A DNA stretch of 64,000 bases from JAHRAW01 sp963693025 (GTDB lineage Bacteria > Pseudomonadota > Gammaproteobacteria > Arenicellales > Poriferihabitantaceae): assembly GCA_963693025.1 (NCBI GenBank), contig OY843749.1, positions 2,790,001-2,854,000 of the forward strand, in the 5' to 3' direction. The position numbers and the translations under genes were made by a program. Shown in pieces: positions 7,970-16,502 of the stretch (its first letter is position 1; every line of letters begins with the position of its first letter). Below the pieces are notes generated by a model. It made no database searches. It saw nothing but the letters and a program-made list of their open reading frames with translations, and was not told the origin of the DNA.

Positions 7970-9915
7970 GCGCGCACGAAGCCAACTCCCCCGGCGGTGA
8001 CCGCGGCGGCGGCGACGCAGCCTGTCGCGTGGCGGCGGTCTATCCGCAGGACGCGAGCGCCGCCAATCCGGACATGGATGTGATCGAGCCGGCGCAAGCC
8101 GAGACGCTGCACGGGTTGTTTCGTGAGCGCGTCGCCCGCTCGCCGGAGCAAACCGCCTATATTCAATACCAACCATCGGCGGAGGCGGGCGAGTGGGTGG
8201 AATACTCGTGGCGGCAAATCGCTGCGCAGGTGGCGCGCTGGCGCCGGGCGCTCGCCGCGGAAGGCTTGACGCACGGCGAGCGGGTTGCGGTGTGCATGCG
8301 CAACCGCGTGGAGTGGGTGCTGTATGACCAGGCGTGCATGGCTTGCGGGTTGGTGGTGACGCCGCTATACGCCGAAGACCGCGCCGACAATATTGCATAC
8401 GTGATGGAGCAGACCGGCGCGCGCTTGTTGCTGGTCGAGACCGCCGATTTGTGGCGGCAGATGGCGGCTGAGTTGGCGCCGCTGAGTGCGCTAAAGCGCG
8501 TGGTGGTGCTTGAAGTGTCGGAGGATGCGGACGCCACGCCCGCCGACCCCAGAGTGGTATCGCTGACGCAATGGCTGGAATCGGCGCTTGAACCTGAACC
8601 TGAACCTGAACCCGACACCGCAACCAACGCATCCCCGCCAACGCAACCCGACGACCTCGCCGGCATCATCTACACCTCCGGCACCACCGGCAAGCCCAAG
8701 GGCGTGATGCTGTCGCACGCCAACATTCTGTCAAACGCGCGCGCCGGCTTGAAGAGCGTGGCGGTATTGCCGAGCGATAAATTCCTGTCGTTTCTGCCGT
8801 TGTCGCACATGTTTGAGCGCACCGTCGGCTACTACCTGCCGATGATGGCGGGGGCGTCGGTGGCGTTCAACCGCTCAATCGCGGACCTGCCGGACGACCT
8901 GCTGCGCCACCAACCGAGCGTGATGATCACCGTGCCGCGCATTTTCGAGCGCGCCTATGGCGCCATTACCACGCGGCTGGAGCAACGTCCGGCGCCGCTG
9001 AAATGGTTGTTTGAGCGCGCCGTCGCGGTCGGCTGGCGGCGCTTTGAAATCGCCCAGGGACGCGCCGGTTGGAGAGCAGAGCAGTGGCTGTGGCCGCTGC
9101 TCAAAGCGCTGGTGGCGAACCCGGTCAGGCGGCGCTTTGGCGGCAATCTGCGCTTCGTGATTAGCGGCGGCGCGCCGCTCGCGCCCGCCATTTCGCGCGT
9201 TTTCATCGCCTGCGGCATCGACATTTTGCAAGGCTACGGGCTGACCGAAACGGGACCGACGCTGACCGTCAACACGCTGCGGCACAACAAGCCGGCGAGC
9301 ATCGGCCTGCCGTTCATCGGCGCCGAAATCCGGCTCTCGGCAAGCGGCGAACTTCAAGCCCGAAGCCCGAGCGTGATGCGCGGGTATTGGCAAAACGAGG
9401 ACGCCACGCGCGGGTGCATCGACGCCGACGGCTGGTTTTCCACCGGCGACCTCGCCCGAATCGACGCCGACGGCTTCCTCTTCATCACCGGCAGGCTCAA
9501 GGAAATCATCGTCACCGCCACCGGCGAGAAGGTGCCGCCGGCGGACATGGAGGCGGCGATTTGCGACGACCCGTTGTTCGAGCAGGCGATGGTGCTGGGC
9601 GAGGGGCGCCCCTTTCTGTGCGCCGTGATTGTATTGAACCCCGACAGTTGGCAACAGCATGCCGCCAAGTTGGGGGTCGACCCGCACGATGCAACGGCGG
9701 TGGCGAGCGAGCGGGTGGAGCATTTTGTGCTGGACAAGGTCGCGCACCGCTTGCGCGACTTCCCCGGTTACGCGGCGGTGCGCCGGGTGTGCGTGACGAC
9801 CGAGGCGTGGAGCGTGGACGACGGCTCCCTCACGCCGACCCTGAAAATCAAGCGAGCGGTATTGCGCGAGCGCTTTGCCGCGCAGATTGAACGCCTGTAT
9901 GCGGAGCGCGCATGA
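7966..9915 (+). CDS. Long-chain acyl-CoA synthetase (AMP-forming)
   Basis: Member of the ANL adenylating superfamily, activating fatty acids to acyl-CoA. The ATP loop is YTSGTTGKPKGVMLSH, the adenine motif GYGLTETGP, and the C-terminal hinge STGDLARIDADGFLFITGRLKEIIV. The tail (TPTLKIKRAVL) is that of long-chain (FAA1/FadD15-like) synthetases. The GTG at 7966 overlaps the fadE stop codon. The ATG at 8074 would remove 36 weakly conserved residues and is a real alternative. A hexamer repeat near 8586-8610 encodes an EPEPEPEP linker. Together with fadE upstream it forms a fatty-acid activation and oxidation operon. Confidence 0.93.
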   Translation: MSAHEANSPGGDRGGGDAACRVAAVYPQDASAANPDMDVIEPAQAETLHGLFRERVARSPEQTAYIQYQPSAEAGEWVEYSWRQIAAQVARWRRALAAEGLTHGERVAVCMRNRVEWVLYDQACMACGLVVTPLYAEDRADNIAYVMEQTGARLLLVETADLWRQMAAELAPLSALKRVVVLEVSEDADATPADPRVVSLTQWLESALEPEPEPEPDTATNASPPTQPDDLAGIIYTSGTTGKPKGVMLSHANILSNARAGLKSVAVLPSDKFLSFLPLSHMFERTVGYYLPMMAGASVAFNRSIADLPDDLLRHQPSVMITVPRIFERAYGAITTRLEQRPAPLKWLFERAVAVGWRRFEIAQGRAGWRAEQWLWPLLKALVANPVRRRFGGNLRFVISGGAPLAPAISRVFIACGIDILQGYGLTETGPTLTVNTLRHNKPASIGLPFIGAEIRLSASGELQARSPSVMRGYWQNEDATRGCIDADGWFSTGDLARIDADGFLFITGRLKEIIVTATGEKVPPADMEAAICDDPLFEQAMVLGEGRPFLCAVIVLNPDSWQQHAAKLGVDPHDATAVASERVEHFVLDKVAHRLRDFPGYAAVRRVCVTTEAWSVDDGSLTPTLKIKRAVLRERFAAQIERLYAERA

Positions 9916-10634
9916 CAACCCTCGCCTTCGATGTATACGGCACGCTAATCGACACCGCCGGCGTCACCGGCGAGATTGAAACACTGCTCGGTGGTGGTCC
10001 GGCATCCGCTTCCGGCGCGGCATCCGCCGCCGAGTTCTCCAACCAGTGGCGCCTCAAGCAACTGGAATACACCTTCCGCTACGGCTTGATGGCGCATTAC
10101 CGCGACTTTCGCGTCTGCACCCGCCAGGCGCTCGACCACTGCTGCGAGACATTGCGGGCGGACTTCTCCGCGCACGAACGCGAGCGCTTGATGGCGTGCT
10201 ACCTCAAGTTGCCGGTGTTCGACGACGTCATCGCCGGGCTAGAGCGCCTGTCGCAAGCAAAGGTAAAACTATTCGCGTTTTCCAACGGTCGCCCCGACGA
10301 CCTCGACCAACTGCTATGCCACGCCGGCATCCGCGCCTATTTCGCCGGCGTGGTCAGCGTCGACGAGGTGTCCACCTTCAAACCCAACCCGGCGGTCTAT
10401 CGCCACTTCCTGACGCGCGCCGAAGTGAGCGCAAAAGACGCCTGGCTGATTTCCGGCAACCCCTTCGACATCTGCGGCGCGCGCGCCGTCGGCATGCAAG
10501 CGCTGTGGCTGCGCCGCCATCCGGCGACGGTGTTCGACCCGTGGGAATTCACGCCCACCGCCGAGGCCGCCACCTTCACCGAGATGGCGCTGCGTTTCAG
10601 CGGCGGTGAAAGTAAGGGCGGCAAGGGCGAGTAG
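9912..10634 (+). CDS. HAD hydrolase, (S)-2-haloacid dehalogenase type II-like
   Basis: A 240-residue haloacid dehalogenase superfamily enzyme. Motif I is FDVYGTLID (nucleophile Asp7), motif II FAFSNG, motif III the Lys of FKPNPAVY, and motif IV the Asn/Asp of LISGNPFDICGARAVGM. FDVYGTL and SxNPFDxxGA are typical of type II L-2-haloacid dehalogenases, which release halide from 2-haloacids. Many family members act on other small substrates, so the haloacid specificity is inferred. Its ATG overlaps the synthetase stop (ATGA), placing it as third gene of the fadE operon. Confidence 0.85.
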   Translation: MTTLAFDVYGTLIDTAGVTGEIETLLGGGPASASGAASAAEFSNQWRLKQLEYTFRYGLMAHYRDFRVCTRQALDHCCETLRADFSAHERERLMACYLKLPVFDDVIAGLERLSQAKVKLFAFSNGRPDDLDQLLCHAGIRAYFAGVVSVDEVSTFKPNPAVYRHFLTRAEVSAKDAWLISGNPFDICGARAVGMQALWLRRHPATVFDPWEFTPTAEAATFTEMALRFSGGESKGGKGE

Positions 10635-10780
10635 GGCTCGTCAAATTGAGCCACCCGGAAGCGCCGCATTTTTTCATCCACGCGCCACATCGCGCGCCCG
10701 AGTGTGGCACAATCGCGCCTTTGCAATTCACCGGCGGGTTAGCCAACAACCCATAGCGAACAACCATCAAGGTCAATGTC

Positions 10781-11128
10781 ATGGAAATAATCACGCGTTT
10801 TTTCATCTCCGATGCCTGGGCACAAGAAAGCGGCTTCGGCGGCGGCGGCTTCGTCAGCCTGCTGCCCATGGTGCTGATTTTCGTCATCTTCTACCTGCTG
10901 CTAATCCGCCCGCAACAAAAGCGCGCCAAGCAACACAAAACCATGGTCGCGGAACTCGCCAAAGGCGATGAAGTCGTCACCAACGGCGGCGCCCTCGGAA
11001 AAATCACCGGCGTAGACGACAACTTCATCACCCTAGAAATATCCGAAGGCGTCCGAATAAAAGTCCAACGCATGGCGGTGGCGCAGATGATGCCTAAGGG
11101 GACGGTTAAGGGGGAGAAGGGGGCGTAA
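10781..11128 (+). CDS. yajC: Sec translocase accessory subunit YajC
   Basis: A 115-residue membrane protein of the SecDF-YajC complex. One transmembrane segment (about residues 27-43, LLPMVLIFVIFYLLLI) is followed by the diagnostic RPQQKRAKQHK and a small beta domain (GDEVVTNGGALGKI). In most gammaproteobacteria yajC sits directly before secD. Here 5.4 kb intervenes. The usual upstream neighbour tgt is replaced by the haloacid dehalogenase. The last 50 bases change abruptly to G-rich sequence. Confidence 0.95.
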   Translation: MEIITRFFISDAWAQESGFGGGGFVSLLPMVLIFVIFYLLLIRPQQKRAKQHKTMVAELAKGDEVVTNGGALGKITGVDDNFITLEISEGVRIKVQRMAVAQMMPKGTVKGEKGA

Positions 11129-11216
11129 TTGCTTGAGTCCTTGCCCGTTGCGTCCGCGCTTGCTGTGCAGTCTATTGAAAAACCAACAACAACAAACCCG
11201 TCATTCCCAAGTACTC

Positions 11217-11612
11217 GTCATTCTCGAGCGTTAGTGTCCGTTGCCGCCGCGCTTTTTCTTTTAAGCGGCGGCTTACGGACACTTGCGTCCTCGGGAATCT
11301 CCCTAAGGTTGGCACGGACTTGAACAAAGTGGGCGAAGCAGGCGGCGGGTAAGCCGCCGTTTCTGTGGTCTTTTGAGTGGGGATGGCGGCTTTGTTTTAG
11401 TCCACGCTAGCCTTAGGGAGATTGCGCGTATCATCCCTGATACGCGCCCTGCGGGCTACGCGAAAATCCGCTCCGGGCGGATTTTTGTTTGTATCATCCC
11501 TGATACAAACCCTTCGGGCTTGCGCGAAAATCCGCTCCGGGCGGATTTTTCCCGAGGTCGTAAGCGCCCGTAAGCCGCTACGCGGCAACGGGCGCTAACG
11601 CTCGAGAATGAC
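11217..11612. repeat. Dispersed palindromic element 3 (a-a', longest copy)
   Basis: A 396-base copy between yajC and the AAA ATPase gene. Left arm is standard a. Right arm is the covariant a form, in which GTGTCCG/CGGACAC is replaced by GCGCCCG/CGGGCGC with a shortened GCCGC-tac-GCGGC tip. It contains two inserts in tandem: GCGCGTATC..GATACGCGC with a GAAAATCCGC hairpin, then a second GTATCATCCCTGATAC hairpin with its own AAAATCCGC..GCGGATTTTT. The middle contains the TTCTGTGGTCTTTTGAGTG segment shared with element 5. Together with the AT-rich region at 11680-11783 it accounts for the 655-base gene-free stretch. Confidence 0.85.
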
Positions 11613-11703
11613 GCTCCGACTGGCGCGGGCTTTGTTGGAGTTCACGGTGTCATTCGCCTCAAAAGGCTTGGCGTGGTCAGTTTTTCAGAATTCCCTTGAA
11701 ATT

Positions 11704-11769
11704 CTGGCATCAATCCCAAATTTAGGTATAATTAGCGAAAGTGCTAAATTTAGATATATCGCTAAATAT
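11704..11769 (+). promoter_or_regulatory. AT-rich promoter/operator region upstream of the AAA ATPase gene
   Basis: An AT-rich island in a GC-rich genome. A perfect -10 hexamer TATAAT (11727-11732) lies 17 bases after CTGGCA, a poor -35. Two direct repeats, AAATTTAGGTATA (11718-11730) and AAATTTAGATATA (11746-11758), overlap the -10 and follow it. Short inverted repeats TTAGC..GCTAA and TTTAG..CTAAA sit inside. The arrangement looks like operator sites for a dimeric repressor, but no regulator gene is adjacent. Confidence 0.45.
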
Positions 11770-11783
11770 ATGTTAATTTGACC

Positions 11784-12995
11784 ATGACCGATAACCCATA
11801 CAGACCCGGCGCCGCGCACGCGCCTCCCTATCTTGCCGGACGTGACACCGAGCGACGCGAGTTTTCCCAGCTTTTGGAGCAAGCGCCGATACTGGAAAAT
11901 CTGGTTTTGACCGGCATTCGCGGCATTGGCAAGACCGTGCTGATGCGCGAAGCGCTCCATAAGGACGCGGTGGCGAAAGGCTGGATTTGGCTGACCAGCG
12001 ATATTTCCGAAGCGGTGTCCGTCAGCGAAAAACACCTCGCACAACGGCTGCTGACGGACTTGAACACCTTTTCCGGCGATTGGGAATACGCCGCAAGCGA
12101 GCGACATCCTCCCGGCTTCACCAGCCCCACCGAACACGAAACGATTCGCTTTGATTACCAGACCATGATGGCGTTGTTTGAGTATGAGCCGGGATTGACC
12201 TCAGACAAACTCAAGCGGGTTTTGCTTGAAGCATGGAATCTGATGCAAAAATTCATGCCGGACAAAAAGGGGATTATCTTTGCGTGGGACGAGGCGCAAA
12301 ACCTGGCTGACCGAAGCAAAGACAAAGAATATCCTCTCGGCGTGCTGCTCGATGTTTTCAGTTCCCTGCAAAGTCAGGGCGTGCCGTTTATGCTGTTGCT
12401 GACCGGATTGCCGACCTTATTCCCCAAACTGGTCGGTTCGCGCACCTATGCCGAGCGTATGTTCCGGGTAGTGGCGCTGGATAACCTGAGCCCCGAAGAG
12501 TCGCGTGAGGCGGTCATCAAACCATTGACCGGGGAGGTGAAGAGCATTAAATCCATTTTCAGTGATCTTGATGAAATGATTTACGTTTTCACCAAAGGCT
12601 ATCCCTATTTTATCCAATTCTGGTGTCGCGAACTTTACGACTATCTGACAGGCGCTTCTCCAACGACTGCCGAGCAAGCAAAAGATATCATCGAGCGCAT
12701 TTCCGGCAAACTGGATATGGACTTTTTTGACGGCCGCTGGATGCAGTTAACCGATAGACAACGAGATTTATTGACCATTGTTGCCCATCTTGAAAATAGT
12801 GGAGAGGAATTCACCGTGCGGGAGATTGTAGAGCAGTCGCAATCCACCGAACAGGCTTTCAGCAACAGCCATGTCAACCAACTATTGGTCAAACTGTTTG
12901 ACAAGGGTATGGTGTTCAAAAATCGGCATGGAAAATATACTTTGGCGGTGCCATTGTTGAATGAATATATTCTTCGGCGACACGTGACGAAGTAG
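11784..12995 (+). CDS. AAA-family ATPase of unknown role
   Basis: A 403-residue P-loop ATPase related to the ORC/Cdc6-like bacterial AAA group. Walker A is GIRGIGKTVL (about residues 46-55) and Walker B IIFAWDEAQNL. A sensor-like LLLTGLPTL segment follows, and a C-terminal winged-helix-like region (about 310-403) contains ERISGKLDMDFFDGRW and TDRQRDLLTIVAHL. Such proteins occur in genomic islands, some linked to defence, but nothing here fixes its job. The ATG at 11784 is preferred over the TTG two codons upstream. It has its own AT-rich promoter region and lies in the insertion that separates yajC from secD. Confidence 0.8.
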   Translation: MTDNPYRPGAAHAPPYLAGRDTERREFSQLLEQAPILENLVLTGIRGIGKTVLMREALHKDAVAKGWIWLTSDISEAVSVSEKHLAQRLLTDLNTFSGDWEYAASERHPPGFTSPTEHETIRFDYQTMMALFEYEPGLTSDKLKRVLLEAWNLMQKFMPDKKGIIFAWDEAQNLADRSKDKEYPLGVLLDVFSSLQSQGVPFMLLLTGLPTLFPKLVGSRTYAERMFRVVALDNLSPEESREAVIKPLTGEVKSIKSIFSDLDEMIYVFTKGYPYFIQFWCRELYDYLTGASPTTAEQAKDIIERISGKLDMDFFDGRWMQLTDRQRDLLTIVAHLENSGEEFTVREIVEQSQSTEQAFSNSHVNQLLVKLFDKGMVFKNRHGKYTLAVPLLNEYILRRHVTK

Positions 12996-13031
12996 TGGGA
13001 ATGACGGCTACAACTCGTCATTCCCCCCGCC

Positions 13032-13293
13032 GTCATTCTCGAGCGTTAGTGTCCGTTTGTCGCCGCGCTTTTTCTTTTAAGCGGCGGCTTACGGACACTT
13101 GCGTCCTCGGGAATCTCCCTAAGATTGGCACGGACTTTGTTGAAATTCACGGTAGCCTTAGGGAGATTCCCGAAGGCGATGAAAAATCCGCCGGGAGCGG
13201 ATTTTCGCGTAGCCCGAAGGGTTTGTATCAGGGATGATACAAACAAAAATATGGTCGCTGACGCTCCCTATTTTTCTATCGTTCGAGAATGAC
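13032..13293. repeat. Dispersed palindromic element 4 (a-b')
   Basis: A 262-base copy with arm a on the left and arm b on the right, so the order is reversed from elements 1 and 2. A terminator-like AAAATCCGCCGGGAGCGGATTTT stem and a GTATCAGGGATGATAC stem sit between the boxes and the right arm. It fills most of the gap between the AAA ATPase and the phase-variable barrel gene. The bases after it (13294-13380) are strongly G/T-rich on the plus strand with no feature I can name. Confidence 0.85.
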
Positions 13294-13397
13294 GAAGTTG
13301 TTGTTTTTTGGGGAGTGGGGGGTGGATTTGTTGGTTGTGGTTGGGTTTGCTTGTGTTATGCTTGGTTTGTTTTTAATCATCAACGGATGCCAGCGCT

Positions 13398-16068
13398 ATG
13401 AAAATTAACAACGCTAACGTAATTAAGACTGAAACAATGCGTCCGCTCATCTGCCCCCCCCCCCCGATTTCATCGCTTAAGTTTTAGTCTCTGCGCCGTA
13501 GCGCTGGCGGTGTCGTTGTCCGGCGTGGCGGCGGCGCAGACCGCGGGGACCATCACCCTCTCCGCCACCAACAACAACGGCGACCGTGACCCTGACACGC
13601 CCGGCTTGCAGGTGGATGAGGGTGACATTGTGACATTCACCTACACCGGCAACAGCCTTACCGAGCTTGTAGGGGTCGATACCGTTACCACCGGTACCGC
13701 CGACAGCGGCATTGACTACGAGCGCATTCTGTTCCCCGGTACTGGCCTATCTGTTCAGCGTATCTTCACACCCAGCAATCCCGGGACTTCTATCCTTGTG
13801 CGTGTTGTGAACGACTCCGTTGCCGAAGACGATGAAACGGTCATTGCGACCCTAAGCAACCCGGTGGGTTTTGACACAGCCCCTAGCACCACTACTACCA
13901 TCGGCACGCCCGGCAGTGTCACCATCACCATCCGCGCCAACGACGGTAGCGTGGCGTCGCTCGGCGGCGCGGATGCGGATGCGCCAGGGGGCGGCACGGT
14001 CAATGTGCCGGTGGAGTTCAGCAGCAGTCCGGCGCGCACCGCCGATTCCACCGTCGCCTTTGCCATCGCCGGCACCGCCACCGCCACGGATTACACGGTG
14101 ACCACCGGCAGCGCCATCACCTTTGACGCCACCGCCGCAACCGGCACCATCGCGGTCGCCCAGGCCGACACCTCCGGCGCCATTCCCATCACCATCGCAA
14201 GCGGCGCCACCGCGGGCAGAACCCTCATCGTTACCCTCACGGGCCACAGCGGCGGCGGCGTGGGTAGCGTTGTGTCCTCCGCCGCGCGCACCTACACCCT
14301 TACCGAATCCACACCCGCTCCCGTCGCCGGCGTTACCCTTTCGGCAACCACATTGGCCGTGGGCGAAGGCGACAACGGCGCTTATAGCGTGGCGCTGACG
14401 ACCGAGCCCGGCGGCGCGGTGGTGATTACGCCGAGTGTGTTGCCGGGGGGGCATGATTTGACGCTGACGCGCGGCGGCGTTGCGCTATTGCCGAGTGGCG
14501 CGCTGACTTTCACCGCCGCCAACTGGAATAGCGCGCAGACGGTTAGCGTTGCCGCCGGCGAGGATGCTGACACGACCGACGATACCGCGACGATTAGTCA
14601 TGCGGTTAGCGGGTATGGCTCGGTTACCGCCGGGGCGGTTGTGGTGACGGTTAGCGATGATGACGCGGCGGATAGCGCGCCGGCTTTCGATGCCGCCGAA
14701 GAAATCGACGCCACCAACGCCGTCATCCTGCCCGAAGTGGCGCGCGTGATGGTGGGGAATCACGTCAGCACGATTACCAACCGCATCAACCAAGCGCGCA
14801 CCCCAACCGGTCGCGCGGGCGCCGGCTTGCGCGCCAACCTCGGCGGGCATTCCACGCTGGAAGCGTTGGCGGCGACGCACGCGCAGACGATGGTGGACGG
14901 CGGGCTTGATACCAAAACGCTGCTCGGCGACTCGGACTTTGCGATGCCTTTGAATGCCGATGGCGGCGGGTTGGGCGGCGCAAACCTCGCGCTGTGGGGC
15001 AGCGGCGACTACCGCAACATCGGTGGCGACAGCAACAACGTCGACTGGGACGGCTCGCTGTTCAGCGCGCACCTCGGCGTGGACGTTGCGCTGCAACCCG
15101 GCTTGCTGGCGGGCGTGATGTTGGCGTGGAGCGAAGCGGATTTGGAATACACCAACAACCGCACCGCCACCGCCACGACCGGCGACTACGAATTGGACAT
15201 GACCAGCCTCCACCCGTATGTCGGCTGGCGCGCATTGAACGGTCGCCTAGACCTGTGGACGACCGTCGGCTACGGCAGCGGCGACCTGAAAATCACCGAA
15301 ACCAACGCCGCCCCAACCACCGCAGACGCGACCCTGCAAACCCTCGGCGCCGGCGGCAGCGCCCGCCTGCTGGCAAGCCGCGACACCGAGTTGCGCGTAA
15401 AAGGTGAAGTCCAAGCCACGCGACTGGAAGTGGAGCAAGCCGCGGACGACGCCTTCAACGAAATGGAAGTAAGCGCCACCCAAACGCGCCTGGCGCTGGA
15501 AGCCACCCGCACCGTGACCACCCGAAGCGGCGCGCAAGTGTCCCCATCGTTGGAACTAGGAATGCGCTACGACGGCGGAGACGGCGCGACCGGCAACGGC
15601 GTGGAAATCGGCGGCGGCTTCCGCTTCCAAAGCGCCGGTCACGGTTTGACTTTGGAGACCCGCGCACGCGCGTTGCTAGCCCACAGCGGCGAAACCGAAG
15701 ACATAGGCATCAGCGCCACCCTGAAACTAACCCCCGGCGCCGATGGGCAGGGTTTGTCGTTGTCGTTGGCTCCGGCTTATGGGAATACCGGCGGCGGCGC
15801 TGAGGAGGTTTGGCGGGGCGGGTTGTCCGCTGATACCGACCCGCAAGCCAGCCTGAATGCGCGCGTTGGCTATGGCTTGCCGGCTGCGGCGTTTATGCTG
15901 ACGCCTTACGGTGAGATGGCGCTTGGGGAGGATGTTCAGAATTACCGCTTGGGGTTGAGTTGGGGGGTGGGGGCGTTGTTTGACTTGAACTTGGTGGGTG
16001 AAAGGGAGGAGAAGGATGGTGTGGGGGCTGAGCATGCGATTTGGTTTGAGGGGGATGTGCGGTTCTAA
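13398..16068 (+). CDS. Thr-rich Calx-beta-like protein with C-terminal outer-membrane barrel, phase OFF as sequenced
   Basis: The body is open from about 13423 to 16068. The signal peptide core (RFHRLSFSLCAVALAVSLSGVAAAQ) lies in the body frame, but no ATG precedes it there. The ATG at 13398 (and an in-frame ATG at 13437) enters a run of 12 C and then stops at TTTTAG. With 11 or 14 C, start, signal peptide and body become one protein of about 889 residues. The passenger is Thr/Ser-rich with three Calx-beta-like repeats (EDDETVIATLSNP, TTDDTATISHAVSG, VTVSDDD). The last about 300 residues form an autotransporter-like barrel (DGSLFSAHLGVDVALQPGLLAGV to a terminal Phe in DVRF). It is probably a surface adhesin or receptor. 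GTG at 13510 is the first start-like codon in frame but would delete most of the signal peptide. Confidence 0.85.
13454..13465 (+). repeat. Poly-C tract (12 C), candidate phase-variation switch
   Basis: Twelve consecutive C at codons 19-23 counted from ATG 13398. Slipped-strand changes of one base would switch the downstream reading frame. The length present gives a premature stop (TAG ending at 13487). Eleven or fourteen C would restore the fusion to the signal peptide and body. Only one other run of this length was seen, at 28958. Confidence 0.8.
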
Positions 16069-16092
16069 TTTCGCCGTCATTCTCTATTATTC

Positions 16093-16364
16093 GTCATTCT
16101 CGAGCGTTAGTGTCCGTTGCCGCCGCGCTTTTTCTTTTTAAGCGGCGGCTTACCGGACACTTGCGTCCTCGGGAATCTCCCTAAGATTGGCACGGACTTG
16201 AACAAAGCGGGCGAAGCAGGCGGCGGGTAAGCCGCCGGTTTTGTGGTCTTTTGAGTGGGGATGGGGGCTTTGTTTGGGCTTAGCGCTAGTCTTAGGGAGA
16301 TTCCCGAGGTCGTAAGCGCCCGTAAGCCGCTACGCGGCAACGGGCGCTAACGCTCGAGAATGAC
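16093..16364. repeat. Dispersed palindromic element 5 (a-a')
   Basis: A 272-base copy. Left arm is standard a, right arm the covariant GCGCCCG/CGGGCGC form, as in element 3, and the middle segments also match element 3. These two copies therefore look closely related, and they bracket the insertion between yajC and secD. Confidence 0.85.
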
Positions 16365-16394
16365 GAGTTTTTGGGAATGACGGGCAGTTATCCT

Positions 16395-16424
16395 TTGTCA
16401 AACCCACCCCCGATGTAGTAATAT
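16395..16424 (+). promoter_or_regulatory. Candidate sigma-70 promoter for secD
   Basis: TTGTCA (16395-16400), an 18-base spacer and TAATAT (16419-16424) lie about 80 bases before the secD ATG. A 9-base inverted repeat, CACCCCCGA (16405-16413) and TCGGGGGTG (16459-16467), overlaps the spacer and the expected transcript start. With yajC 5.4 kb away, secDF should need its own promoter, and this is the best candidate. Confidence 0.45.
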
Positions 16425-16502
16425 CCGCCACCTTGCTTCCGCCGGGCATCCTGTGCGGTCGGGGGTGCTTTGGGTCGAACAACCTATTTAATTAGCAGGA
16501 AT

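Noticed and set aside
6404..8641. 745-codon open frame antisense to fadE and the acyl-CoA synthetase
   Set aside because: Low-complexity Arg/Ala sequence, no motif, and it spans the junction of two sure genes.
14443..14452. Shorter G runs (about seven) in the barrel gene, glnA (45995) and at 50471 as extra phase switches
   Set aside because: Seven bases is common in this GC-rich DNA and the reading frame is intact through the runs inside genes.
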